From: Sphagnum compactum
Lineage: Eukaryota > Bryophyta > Sphagnopsida > Sphagnales
Length of the DNA stretch: 64,000 nucleotides
Direction of reading: 5' to 3'
NCBI GenBank assembly: GCA_965153455.1
Contig: OZ234502.1
Coordinates: 8,463,495 to 8,527,494, forward strand
In this document: positions 34,366-48,400 of the stretch, piece after piece
Layout of the letters: each line of letters starts with the position of its first letter
How positions within the stretch are numbered: the first letter of the stretch is position 1
Program-made: the position numbers and the translations under genes
Notes under the pieces: generated by a model
What the model was told of the DNA's origin: nothing
What the model saw: the letters and a program-made list of their open reading frames with translations, nothing else
Databases searched by the model: none

Positions 34366-37300
34366 AAATTGAGTATGTGAAACTTTTTTTATTAGGTTTT
34401 CCTGTTATAAATTATTAGAAATTAAAATTTATGTAAATTGCTTGCAAAACCTAAAACCTTAAACTCTAATCCTAATCTCAACCCTAATTTGAGAATCATG
34501 GGTGCTTAAGCAAGGTTAGATACTGAGGTCACTTGGTTCTCTCAGTTGATGAATATCTAGGGTGGTCACTTCAACTGGATACACGAGAAAGAATCACCAA
34601 CATATTCGAGGTGGTCTAGTGAAAAAAATGATGTTTGTTCAACACTTGTAATTACCACCAAATTTAGTTACACAAAAGATTGTAATGGCAATGATTTCCA
34701 CACCAGTGTTCTTTTAAGAAAGAAATTACCATTTTTCAATTGGTTGCGCCAACGGTCCAAAAGAATACATTCAAAAAAGAGTAAGAAAAAAAAAGGTAGG
34801 ATCACTATAATGCCATGGCATCACACAACCATTTCATCATCATGAGCATGTGAGTGAACAACCTACCACACAAGACACAAATTGGCAATTATGACCCTGA
34901 TGTGATATGGTGGAGCCAAGTGATGAACATCTAGCCATCATTTTGTAAGTAGACCTCCTACCCATCCCTCCCTTGTCACTTCATTATTTCAAAACGTTTC
35001 AAAGTTTTGCGGTGGCTAGTCACTCTCCATGCTCCTTCAACTTTGGTACCTTGAGCCGGTAGCCCTAACTTTTGATTTGGTTCATCAATGTTACTCTACA
35101 TAAGCTCAAATTCTGGTAGATTTTGTTAGTCTATCCCCTTGCAATTTTCATGTCTAGCATAGTTGAACATCTAGATTTTGCAATGGTTGCCCCAATTCAC
35201 CCATTAATATGTAGTTGTTCATTGTACTACTTTGTAGCCCATCCATCAAGCTCAAGGCCTAGAGGGGTTTGCTTGAAGTTTTTGCATTCATTGATGTTAG
35301 ATGGTCATCATCACTCTCAACTTTGAACTTGTGCAATGCACATCAATTGGGGCTTGGGGTGGTGGGGGTGAATTCCAACTTTGATCATAATTCACTTGCA
35401 ATTCCTTGAATGCAAGTCAATGAGTAGCCTCACAAAGAACCTAAATGTTGGAGTCATGGAGACTAGAGCAACAATTTTCACAACTACAAAACCATGGTCA
35501 TATGCTAGTAGCATTGTGAATAAGCTAACTATAAGGTCAAGACTACTAGTTTAAATTGATTAATCATGTGGGATTTGACTAACATCAAAACTAGATCTGT
35601 CCATTTTGTATGAAACAAATTAACTATCCAATCAAATCAAACATGTTATTTTATACACATGATGAATTGCACCACCCATGTTGAGTTATCTGACTTGATT
35701 AATGTGACTAAAATTAGTCCAAACATCACAAATTGTGATTATCATGCTACTTTTGGTTATGTGGCAATAATAAAATTGAAAAATATTAGTTGATTATTTA
35801 TTAACTAAATTACTAAAATAAAGGTGTAAACATGTTATTGAACAATAACTCCGTTACTTTATTTCATTACAAAATTGCCTTATTATAATTTTTAAAATAC
35901 TAATTTTTTGGAATATGTTTTGATCTAATGTAATGTTTTTAAATTTGAAATTTTAATTTCAAAAATAAATTCATCTCATTGTGAGAATTTCAAGAATAAA
36001 ATTTTAATTCAAGTATTATAGTTGAATTTATTGCCAAAATAAAAATATTAATTCAATGTAATTTTTTAATTTTTGAATTTAAAAATATAAAAATTTAACC
36101 AGAATTTTTAAATTTATATATTTGAATCTACAAGCCAAACATTTAATTTAGAACATTTATATTTTAAAAATTGAAATAAAATTTTTAAATAATGAAATAA
36201 TGTTGTAAATTTTGAAATTAAAACATTACATTAAATTCTACTATGATTATGAAACTAAATAATTAAAAAAATTAATGCATGTGTAATCAATTTCATTACG
36301 AAATTACCTAACACAATATTAAAGTTAATGTGCAAAAAAAAATTCAAATTATATGTGTGTTTACATATTTTCCAATAACATTTCTTATCACCATGTGAGG
36401 TGGTAATTAGATGGTAAAGACCTTGGATAGTCCTTTGTGGTAGATAATAAAAATATATAAATATGCTAGATTACAATTTTAATGAATTGTCTTGTCAACA
36501 TCTAATTGAAAGAAAACATTTGAAGCATTTTTGTGATGACACAGTTTTGGACCCATCTAGTTCAGTCCAAAAATTTAAAAAAATTTATTATTTAGTTTTT
36601 ATAATTGAAAAAAGAAATTAGTCCAACCATGTCAACTAGTAATTCAATCATGTTGGTGATTTTAAACACAATCATCTCAATCAACATAGATTCAATTAAA
36701 TTTGTGGCTATCATTGGAGTTGCTATAATTGCATGTTACACACCTCTTCATCACACCTCCATAAATTTGCATGCTCTTGTTTCTACTATTGTATGAGTTG
36801 CCATCTTGCCATAACATAGGAACCAAAAGCTTATTCTTCAAAGTTTTGTTTGTTTGCATGCACATTTTGTGTTCTATCCATAAGCCCTTCATGTTTAGAT
36901 GTTTGCTTTAATGTTGGTATGATTATTGTGTGTAGGATTGCAATTTTGGTTTGGGTCTTTCACTTCTTTCTATACACCTAGGTCATGAATCAAAGCTCTG
37001 CTACATTTGCATATGGCACTCAAAGTCACCCCACTTGCTAACTTCAAGTTGGGTGGGTGCAAGTTAAGGTGGACCACTTTTTGCATCACATTGCAGGTTT
37101 TTGCAGAGTGTCATACATTAACATGTCATTAACATGCCATAAAATCATCATTATGCCAAATTTTTCATTGAATTAAAATTCTCAACTTGAATAAGAAAAC
37201 ATCTACATTAAAAAAATATAACATGTATTCTCCAAATATATAGTATTGGACTTTTGAAGTTAAAAATTATGAACTAGTCTTTTGTCTATGGCTTTATACA

Positions 37301-40300
37301 AATCCATTTTTGTTTATGAATTTTGTTTAGGTCATTTTATAGGGACTCAATATATGATATATTAAAGAAAAAATGACATAGATGTAAAAAATTTGTTAAA
37401 AAAACTTTAACTTGAAAGAAGATATGGATTTTTAAATGTCTTAAAATGGACCTTATTTTCAAAAGTCCATATCATTTTTTTTTGATGGATTTCAATTTTA
37501 TTTTTCTTTAACATGCATGTTCAAGAGTTATGTAGTTGAGCTTTTATTCACATAATCTTTCTTATCTCAGTAACCACATTTAATCCCCCATTTACACAAT
37601 GATATCATAGTAGACTACAATTTTAACACTACCAAATGGATTTTTTATGGACTATTTATCCATCGGAATCGGTCCACCTTATCTTGCAACCACCTAGTTC
37701 AAGAACCTCTATGAAATGAGGGCAACCCATCTCCAAGAACTTATATGTACTTGTCCCCTATCCTCATGAAGCTAAGTCCAATAGATAAAAAGAGTAACTA
37801 GTTTCATTTTCCGCTACCCCATAGACCTAAAACCTTATAATTTAATTCTTGGGTTGTCATTCTTGATTCTAGTGTTCAAATTAAAGTATGTGGTTTGTAA
37901 ATGGACAATTTGTTGATAGAGCAAAATAAATATTGGGGACTTAGGATGAACAAAGATTCAATCAATTAACAAATGAATGACATTGCCTTAAAAAATGTCA
38001 CATGGATCCTACAAAAATGAACATCACTAGTCCTAAATGTGTCAATATTCTATTGTGAGGTGTATCACACCATTCTAAAAATGGTGCCTATAGCACCACA
38101 AAAATCTTTGAGTGTGACTTGCAAATTAGTTACAAATTATCTTATTATAGCCACTTAATCACACAAGGATGGTGTTAACCAGTCATGTTTTCTTCAATGT
38201 TAGCTATCGATTCCTTGTGTTGTGGGAATGTAAATCTTAATGATTTGGTAGTGGATACATTTTTAATGTGAACACATAAAATTTTAAGTTTTTAGATTTT
38301 GTATCATTTTTTGCTTCATGTACACTAATGGCCAAAAGCTAGTTGTCATTGTTTATTTCTTCATATTAAACATCACCATAAGAAACTTGAAGAGGACATG
38401 TGAAGGAGAGAAGTTGTTTGTTGTTTGTGTGTAATGTAAGACTTATCCTATTTGGAGGCGGATGGTTGAAGATGAAACAACATTTATGAAGCTTTTGCAA
38501 GTGGAATTTGGAGAGGTGGCAACAGGGGATAAAGGAGGGATGCCGAAATGGTGCTAGGTAGCAAACCTAAGTTATCAACCCATGAGTTTATAGAATTGGC
38601 AATTTGATTGTGCTACTTAGGTTGGTAGTTGTTGTGTTTCTTCCACTATGCCAGTAGCTATTTAAGGCAATGTGTTATGTTCTTCCAAGATGGTAGGGTA
38701 GATGCAAGGTAAAGTGACTTACTTTTTGTGTCACAAGTTAATTTCTACAAGGGTGTTGTGATTGGAAGCTTCATTATTATGCATATATATTTCAATTTGA
38801 TTTTTAGGACTTGGGTTCAAATTGTCAACTTCATTATTAAAATGAAGATATAAATTGTTTTACATAACTCATTAAGATAAAAATGTTTTGGAAATCGAAG
38901 TTTTGGACTTGCCGACTAGCAATGGTTTTTGTATATGGACTTTGAAATGATTGAAATATTCATAGTATGATATATAAGGAATTGAAATATGATGAGTCTT
39001 TCTTTTAAAAACACAAATCTGAAAAGATTGACATCATATGATTTATAGAATTTTTGTTATGGACTTTTAAATAGCATGAAAGTCCTTTAAATTCATAAAG
39101 TCCATAGCTACCTCAAATTGGGGTTTCTTAAGCTAATTTGTTTTAAAGAAGCATGGAATAGGGGCCTCCAATGGGGTATGCATTTATTTTTGAAAAATAA
39201 CATCAAAATCAAAGGGGTTTTTGGTTTGGTTAATCCTTGACCCAGTCAAACCTGTCAAATACGGAGTTTTTGTCTTCAAGGTTATGAGCCACATTACCTT
39301 GCATTTACCCGGTATGAAGGGTCGGTGCCAAGAAATGATGACAACATAAGGTGGTCTGAACTATAATGTGTCTGACATGTAAACAACTTTGTATTTATGC
39401 ATCAATTGGGTTGGGGAAGATTTTAAAGGATGAACCAAGCTTAGCTGATTAGTTCTTTGGAAAGGCAAGTATGAAAAACCCATTAAAGTTATATTCAAGT
39501 TGAAGTAGGAAATTCATGCAGTCTAAGATTTTGTCAATTTGTGAAATTAATTTTACACCTTGGAATCCACATAGAAAAGCTTGCCTATGTTTGTAGTTGT
39601 TTTTGTATAAACAAAGTACTTTCCATTTGTCTTAGAACCGCCATATCTATGCACTAATAGCTACATGGGAGAGGGGATTATTGTAGTAGTGGTATAGAGA
39701 AAATTAGTGTGAATTGATGCATTGCATTGTAGGGGTGGGATTCTAGTAGCTCATAGGATTGAAGAACATTAAAAGGTGTAATCACACTAACATGTACCAT
39801 TAAAAGTTGTAACCATTTCTTAATTTTTTGAATTTTGGATTGTAAAAAATAAAAAATTATAAAAATTATAATTTTATATAAAATTTTATTGTGAATACAT
39901 TATGTACATATCATAAAAAATTGGAATCAATCTAATGAGTAAAAACACGTAATTTACACTTTTAAAAACTTGTAACCATTACTTAAAAGTAGTTTTGACA
40001 CTAAAAGCACAATTTGAAAATATTTTTTTCTGACATATTTTGAGATTTTTTAAATAAATGCCTTAACATAATAGTATCAAGAATTTTTTAGAAATTTAAT
40101 GTTTTTTTAAAAGACGTATTTAAGAGATTCTAATATTTTTTTAAAAAAGCAATGAAAAAGTAGTGGTCTAAGGGGGCACATGTGGTTCCTTATAACGTGG
40201 TTGGACTCTAAAGGAACTAATCTATGGTCAAACCCCCAACAATCATGAAAAAATAGTTTATTTTCAATCTTGAAATGTATAGAACAAACATTGGAATAGA

Positions 40301-41237
40301 TTTACTATTCACTAAGTTCAATTATGTAACAAATATTCCTTCAACAATGCAATGTTCCAATTCTTATAATTGATCCTCAATATAAACAAAGGATCTGTGT
40401 TTTGTTGTAAGGTTTCATGGCTTAGGAATTAGATTATATATAAATGGAATTCTTAATATAGTAACTAAACTTTTAATCAAACTCTTATCTGGCTATGTTT
40501 TATGGTCACTTCTTTTTGGTTATAAGAGCTTCCAACAATGGTTTTGTGAACAATTTCATTCTACTAGACTAAAGTTTTCAAATCATCTATGAATTGACAA
40601 TGGTTCAACCAAAGTTATGTGGAACACCTCATTACCTTCTTGTCGAGTTTTTCATTTTGCAATTATTTTTACCATGTTAAACATGTAATTTGGAGGCATA
40701 ATTCCATAGAAAGGCACTCAATAGGTAGATGTCAATAAAGGTTCATTAATTTTGATCACAACCCAAAATGCATCGCCTTCTGCAATGCAACGTCATGTAG
40801 ACCAAGCTTCATCAAAAGGTTTTTTTCCAACTTGTTCATTTTGCCTTGCATGTTTAGCTAACTACTTTTCAATTTTATTAGTACTTATCTAGTCCTTGGA
40901 AACAAATAAAAATCTCCTCCTTTCAATGATTTCGATCTTTAATTGTTGCTTCCATGTGCACTAGTTTTTATTCAAGTGCATATACATAAGCAAAAAATTG
41001 AACAATATGGCCATTGGGTTCCAAAGGTGGCCTTGATGCCAAAACAAGCAAATCCATAGGTCTCGTGTTTATTGATAATTACTTAGACTATTGCCTAACA
41101 CCAAGATGGGACCTTCACATGGGGCGACCTCAAGATGGGACCTTTGCAAGGTGCTTCACAATTAGAATTGTTGACTTCAACATAATAATGGTAAATAGTT
41201 TCAGTGACCATAATTGATTCACCCAGAACGTCTTAAT
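34366..41237. other. Long intergenic stretch, no gene recognised
   Basis: There is no convincing gene. 35750-36350 is extremely AT-rich, with aattttaaa-type runs and few features. 34440-34490 has degenerate cctaa repeats. Short frames at 35123-35326 and 36605-36796 carry no recognised motif. It is most likely old transposon sequence beyond recognition. Confidence 0.4.
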
Positions 41238-42122
41238 TTACAATTCAACCTGATCAAAATTTAGATGAGGTGTTTCCATCTTCACAAATGCTTCACTTGG
41301 TTGCATCTTGTTTACCATAACATTTGGGTTTAAAGGCCAAATCCCACTCGCTTTGAACCCCTTGCATATGTTATTTAAATTTAATGTTTTTTCAATGCTA
41401 GAGAAACCCATTGTGCTAGGTTTTATTTTTCCAACACCTTTTCTTTTGTTAGCTACAATCCAAATATCTCTATATGCTCTGAATGTCATCTTAAACATTT
41501 TGAAGCATGCAACATCAAGAGGCTGTAAAGCATGACTTGTGTGTGATGGCAAAGTTATTAAATCCAACCCCACCCCTCTTGAATATGCACAACATTTATT
41601 GCTAAATGTGAATTGTGGCCATCTAAAACCAACAAATGATAATGAGTTGGACATAGGTTACCTCCACACGCATAAACAAATGCGATGAAATGTGGAACCC
41701 ATTTATCAAAAAAAATGGCAATCATCCATGCTTTGGGTTACATAGCCATTGTAATTCCAATTTCACACCTTTCAATGAAATTTTGACAAAATTGTTGCCT
41801 CTAAAGTTATAAAAATTTGAAAGTGATTTTCCTAGTGCATTGATGCAAGACAACACGGACAACCACTCTCATTGGTTTAGTGTAATTGAATGCACAACTT
41901 TCGAACCTATCCTAGGTAGAACCCACACACCTTCGTTTCTCCTAGCTTGTGCACTTGATTCATCACAATTCCTAGTTGATAGTTGTGTGCATTATAAGCT
42001 TCTATTGGGTTTGTGTAGAATGATGTGACATTTGTTGGGCGAAGACCTTTTGCACAACCAACTTCCAAACCCTAGGCAACCCGTGAAGATAAACTAGGAT
42101 TGGGTTTCTTAAACCATTTGAT
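41238..42122 (-). pseudogene. Pogo-type DDE_1 transposase, broken
   Basis: Read on the minus strand from about 42120: a WFKK block, then GLRPTNVTSFYTNPIEAYNA (about 42045), then a damaged middle, then a frame with HYHLLVLDGHNS (about 41660), holding the second catalytic Asp of the DDE triad. After a frameshift comes LDLITLPSHTSHALQPLDVA (about 41570-41510), the signature around the third acidic residue, with FKMFKMTFRAYRD following. This order is that of the DDE superfamily endonuclease of pogo/Tigger type, widespread in plants as an element gene. At least three stops and a frameshift disable it. The N-terminal DNA-binding domain was not found, and the elements' ends were not identified. Confidence 0.85.
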
Positions 42123-45100
42123 TCAACCCCAACCTAGAATCCCATTTTTGAAAGGACTATGTACAAATATAATTGTTGGTTATTACAAGTAAACTTTAAG
42201 TGAATTGAGTAGAAATAACCATTATTGAAAAGTGTACATGATGAGGAGGGGAACAATATTCACCTTATCACTATAAACAAAAAACTATCAATAATCAACA
42301 CATGATATGAAGTGGTGTTTTCAACCTTGGTGTCATTATGTAATGTGCATTATTAAAAGGAAAAAAAACTAGTGGCATCAGAGTAAATGTAATTAAATGT
42401 TGTTGATAGTGTTGGCATGAATTAGTAATGTTGGGCAATGTTGGGACTACTAGAATGAGATAGCAATCTAAAGTAACATTAACACTATTGGGCAAAGGAG
42501 AACCATTGACAACATTATCCATGGATGATGCAACCATTGTTAATGGTCGTACAACTAACACAGGAAGGGATCACAAATTAGCTTGTGGTAGGATCACATT
42601 ATTTTTGGAATTGAAAAACTATATAAGTAAACATGTATAGAGCCCCATCTATTGGATGTTGCATAAAATATATAATTTAATTAGTTTTACAATAGGATCA
42701 TGTTTATTTTCAAATCAAAGATATGATTAATAGCATTAATCCTAAGTATTAGTAAAAATAAAATATAACATACATGTACAAAGGACTTAACTATTAATTA
42801 TTAATATGTTTAATTAAGTTTTTTGATTCAGTCTAAAAAGGCTTATAATTCTTAAAGTTTTGAGTTTCATTTCAAATTTTAAGAAAAAGAGGAGAAAACA
42901 ATATTGTCATGCAAGGTTTGAGGAAATTTCTTGGATGAATTAATGAATGTTGCTTAATATTCCTTTTCAACAACTTGACAAATTAGGCCTTTATTATGAT
43001 TTTTTTAATGTCCAATGGTTGTTTGCTTAGTATAATATATGAGCATCTAAATAGATTGGAAATCCCTCATCATCTTTCACAACTTCAACTAAAATTTAAA
43101 ATTTACACAAACATATGGCACCAAAATTCAATGCAAGCATAAAATTTGAACTAATTTTGGGATGATTTAAATATGTGGATGTTAAATAATTGGATAATAA
43201 TAGGTCGAGAAAATTAACATTCTTTCACATAATATGCCCAAAGAATATCTTTGATGCACGTAGTGTCAAATTTTAACATAAAATGTTCTCCCTAGGGATA
43301 GGGTTGGGGGGATAGTTTCAATAAGAAGTTTCCTTAAACATTTGAATGGAGCTCTTCCATTTTTGAAGCATGGTGAAAAAGTATTTTGAAAGGTGAAAGT
43401 TGGGTAGTTCAAGGTGATCCTTAGGTGATCATGGAACAAACTAAATGGTGCTAGAATCTCATGAAGAGGAGAAGTAAATTTAACTTTCAATTGCCATCCA
43501 CAAAGTTTTTTGCGAGGAAGAATCCTCGAACAACGAGAAAGTACAATGTGTGGGTTGTGGAAAAATATGCATTGCCAAAAAAAAAACTTAGGAAAGGTGC
43601 ATGGAAGGAAACTTATGAACACATGTAGAAAGTATTACATGAAGAGTGGTGCCTCCCATAGGAGTTCAAGCCTGGTTAGTTTGTGTGAGTTTGCCATATG
43701 TCCATGATTTAATTTTGGCTCAAAATGGCATTAATCACCCCTTGTTTGTTTTCACAATTGAGGTGACCAAAAAGTGCATGTGAAACACATCGTTGCATCT
43801 CCTAATGTTTCACACCTAATTTCAATCACGAGGAGTTAAAAAACAAGCCCCAAATTTCAACAATTTCATTGTTACCAAATTGAGATTTACCATGGATGTC
43901 AGTTAACAAACCTAAAGGTGCATCACAATCTCTTGACTTATTGCTAACCTCCAATAGAAGCCTTTAGTTCTCTTCAAGCCTCCTATTATTTCATTGTTAC
44001 ATTGTTTATCTCCATCTAGCTATTTAATAGATATAACCAAACAATATTTGTTCGTATTGAATAATGTCTTGCTAATTGTTTTCCCCATATCACAAACTTG
44101 TCATCAAACATTGTGGAGTTAGATTGTTTAAACATGGTTGCCTTGCATGTCAACAACCATCTATGGGTGGTAATTTTTTAAATAACTTAGAAGAAGGGGT
44201 AACCTATATGTGTTCCTTGCATCCTAGAGCTTTCTAATGTCTCCATGTTTGTTTGTTCATATTTATAAATACCTAATAGGTCTACCATATTGTTTCACTG
44301 GAAGATATTATGCATTGGTGTAGGATTTGGGCATAAAATTTTGGTTCAAACTTGATCCAATGTGTAAGTGACATTCAAAGTATTATGTGTGCATATGATG
44401 GATAAGCACACTCCATAAAAGTTCACACATCTAGATGAGAAGTTCTAGATTGAGTAAGGGAGGTTTTTGTTTGAAGTTTGAATCTAGCATAAAGGGCAAA
44501 GTCAATGCACCATGAACTACTTGTTTATCTTGTAATGTATTTCATTTCTGTAGTACCTTGGCAACAATGACAATTCCATACCAAATATTTAATCTATTTT
44601 GACTTTTTTACTTCAACATTTGGATTTTAGATTATAACTTTTTTGGCATATAGACTATTAATAATAAAGACCAACTTGTCTCATAGATATGCAACTAGTT
44701 TTTGTGTTTATTGCCAGGTATAATTAGCATTTTTACTTATATATGTTCAAGTGCACTTTTGAGCCATGTGACAAATTCAAGCCACCTTCTATTGCAGTTG
44801 CATGCTTTTCCTTTTGAGTTTTAAAAAAATCAGCATATTTGAATGTTGGCAAACATAAAAAGAGTTCAATTATTGCCAACCCAAGTACTATGGTATTATC
44901 CTTACCATTATTATCTTCAACCTTTATTATTTACTACTAGTGTAGCCTGTGCCATTGGCCCAAGTGTGAACACATTGACGGCTTGACTAATTTTTCCTTC
45001 TAAACCCAATTTTTGCAATTTGTTTGAATTCCCAACAACAAAAATCACTCAAAAATCAATATCTTCCACACCTTAGCTTTGAAAGTTATGCAATAAACTC

Positions 45101-45549
45101 TATTAAATCTGACTCGCTGAGGGCTTTCCAACAGCACAAAGAATGCCTCCAAATTCCAGTAAAATATTCAGTTTTGATTTTATTTAGTTTTCATTGAGAA
45201 AATGGTTCAATAATCAATAGCTTCCACACTGTAGCTCCAAACAGTCTCAAACCAAGTTGAGGCATCCCACTCATCAAGAGCTTTCCAAAGATACCAAAAG
45301 TGCAGCATGAAGCACAATGATTTGAGAGAGATCCTAGCATGACAGGCAAAACAAAACAAAACAAAACAAACTACCTCTTGCTTCATAGATAGATGTCCTT
45401 GTACCTCGATAGATAATTTTATAACTACACTTGGAACTAGTAGCTTTGTACCTACACTCGTACAAATAACTTTATATTTAAAAAATGTGATCAATAACTT
45501 TGCACTTGCACATGATGGTAGAGTTACCACCTTCGAATTGTCAACTAAT
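42123..45549. other. Intergenic, no gene recognised
   Basis: Possibly it contains the 5' part of the pogo-type element and other debris. Complementary open frames near 43266-43707 have no recognised domain. (aaaac)n occurs at about 45350-45369. Confidence 0.35.
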
Positions 45550-46025
45550 ACTTGACAAGGTGTGTTATACATAATGGCCCTATCACTAATTTAATATCAA
45601 CAATTGATATTGTATGATAAATTGGTCATAGCTAAGGGAAAAGTAAAAAATAAATCTATTTTAATGTACATCATCATGCTATTGTAAAAAAAAAATTGTC
45701 ATGATATTTTATTTTTTGTTTTTTAACATCACATTAGTTATGAGGAACCCAAAAGGGTAAAGGGGTGTCACATTAAATGATGACATGTTGTAGGAACCTA
45801 TCTAAACATTTTTAAAATTATTATCAAACCAAAATTCAGTAGGGAAATATCATAACATGATTTTCAATTTTTTACAAATTTAATGATTTTTTTCTCCAAA
45901 AAACAGTGATTCAAAATATTTTCTTTTCATACATGTTTTTTTCACATTTGTGCAAAATTTCAAACCAAAAGAAAAAAGACTTGTTGTGACATGTGTATTT
46001 GAATGTTTTCAATCACATTGTCACA
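45550..46025. repeat. Dispersed repeat family A, copy 2
   Basis: Same-orientation copy of 4361-4790, with the same ordered landmarks and a few insertions (for example about 45828-45880). Confidence 0.75.
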
Positions 46026-48400
46026 TTTTAAAAGAGTTACATGAATTTTTGCATATGATGAGTGCCATAAGTATTTTTGCACAAAAACCAAAAGAAACCA
46101 TGTTTAGGCTTGCCACAAATTCAAATGCATGGAAATGCACATAATGATCACATCTTCATATGTTCATAAATTATGGGCTAAATGGGTATTAAACCAAAAC
46201 CTCAAAGCTAAAAGGAAAATCGACTTGTCATCCCATATGAACATTATTTAACTCAAACAATTAGCCACATGAATCTTCAATTGAAGTCTTACTCTCCTTC
46301 AAAGGGGTTTTTGTCAAATTGAAGACTCTTTTCTACAATCAATCCTTCCTTCAATCCGAAAGCATTCCAAAGAACATTCCTGCCCAATACCAAAATATTA
46401 CATTTGTGTGTATGCTCATCATGTCATTTGACAAACCCTAACATACACTGTAGTATCTTGGCCCAAATTACATTATTTTTAGAAATGTTGAAATTTTCAA
46501 AAAATATTTTTCTCTAAGAGAAAATGTTTGTGAAAGAAAGTGAAGAATATATATATATTTGGAATATTTTGGAATATTCTTTTTTGAAATGGAATCTTCC
46601 CAATTATTTATTTATTTGTTTATTTATTCGGCAAACATGTGCTGAAGCGAACAAGGTCCTATTGGTGTTTGGGTGTTTTGACCAATGTTGTACGGTGGGT
46701 ATTTGATTTTGTTACTAACCCTTGGTTTTGGTTTTTATTGGATTTTTAAAAGCAAAGAGTCACCGGTTATGATTTTTCGGAAAAAGATCAGATTCAAAGA
46801 ACCGCTAGTCCTGGTTTTTTTACTAAAAACTCAAAGAACCGGAGGGTCTCAGGAAAGAGCTGGCAGAGAACAGCGAGTTCCTGGGCAGTTCTTTCAACAA
46901 CAAAGCTACAAAATATGTACACATTTGTATAGACAAATGTACACATGGATAGATTTTTATGTGTATAGAGATTTGTAGGGTACATATTTGTAAACACGAA
47001 GTGAGGTACACATTTACACTAGATAGGCAAAAGGAGTGAAGAAGTCCTAATTTTGTCATATGAGTGAATGAAAAATTGTTCTCTTCTTGTTTATGTGAGA
47101 AGTAGGCCTTGAAATCAAAGAAGACTGGTACCCAAGAATGCGTTACAATTTACAACCCTCCACTCGTACACACACATGATGAGAAAAATTGCACACATGC
47201 ACTTGCCACCAGACTCAGCAACTGCCCTTCCCTCCCATATATATAGATGAAAGTAGACTACGTGGTTACATAGTCAAGCAGGTGCACTAGTTGCAGCCAA
47301 ACTTAACTATTGACATAGTAGCAAGGACGGGAAGCAAACAGCTCTGCTGGTTGTTGGCAACATTGGTTTCAAATTGCTCCATGTTTGTGAAATTTCCTCC
47401 ACAATGGATTGTGTGTCTCTTTGTAGGATTGTGCATGAAAGAGACATTCACATTAAGTTCATATGGGATTTGTAGCGTCTACCCATCTAGTTTACACATT
47501 AGCTTAAACATCATGTATATATGAATTTTTCACTAATATTCATTCAGCTCTCCCAATAGACTTACCCAGACATTAAAATCATTGATAGTTGTTCTTTGCA
47601 CAAGGAACCTAAGATTGAAAATTGTCTTCATGCATTCTAGATTGTACAAGACATGAGGAACTGCAGAATAAGAAGTCACAAAAACACTTCTAGAGGTTTA
47701 AATAAATAGGTTCTAAAGAATGGAAATTCCGATTTAGAGCTCAGCTTTACTTTCCAGGAATATGGATAACAAGCAGCAGCTCAGTGTGTAATGGTTCTGG
47801 CCTATATGGCAAGCTAACACAAGCAGCTCATTGTAGAATGAGTTGTGCCCATTATGGCAAAGTTCAAACCAGCAACTGGCAAAATAGGAAATGTTCTCTG
47901 AACTTACCATAAACTATATATGGTGAACATTCCAAATGAAAACAACATCATTGGGTAGTCTCTCCCTTACAAGGAGAGCCAACAAAATCATGGGAAATTG
48001 CATTAGATGATATGACTCCAAAAAATGAATTTCATTAAAAAAAAAGGCAGCCTAGAGAATTACTGACACCAAAAAATCAACCCACAAATCAGTTCCAAGT
48101 TCAAACCAAAATTACCGGAAACACTACGCTAATGCAATGTTGCTTCCCTCTTGGAGCAGAACCAACGAAACCCACATAATTACTGCCTCTAGAACCTCCT
48201 TCCCGGATGTATAGTAGCACTTGGAAAAATCTCAACCTTACATCAAAAGGCAAGTCTCTACCTACCCATTCAAACATTCAAGCATTAACGTTGCACAAGG
48301 TACTTCATAATCCCACAGATTTGTGCTGTTGTGCATGGACCCATTTATCAATTGAGGCAAAAAATATATATGAACATACATGAGGGAAAGTCTCCAAGAT
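46026..48400. other. Intergenic downstream of the fucosyltransferase gene
   Basis: At 46683-46870, caatgttgtacggtgggtatt and the motifs agattcaaagaaccgc and ctcaaagaaccgg suggest a damaged relative of the 5593 hAT-like MITE. Just before it, 46605-46660 matches the 21375-21425 repeat. A TATA-like catatatatag is at about 47236, but no gene follows. The 3' UTR of the minus-strand fucosyltransferase gene should lie in about 48100-48400. Confidence 0.35.

Noticed and set aside
47236-47524. TATA-like sequence followed by a 77-codon plus frame
   Set aside because: The frame starts at TTG, is Cys/Leu/Phe-rich, and shows no domain or gene structure.
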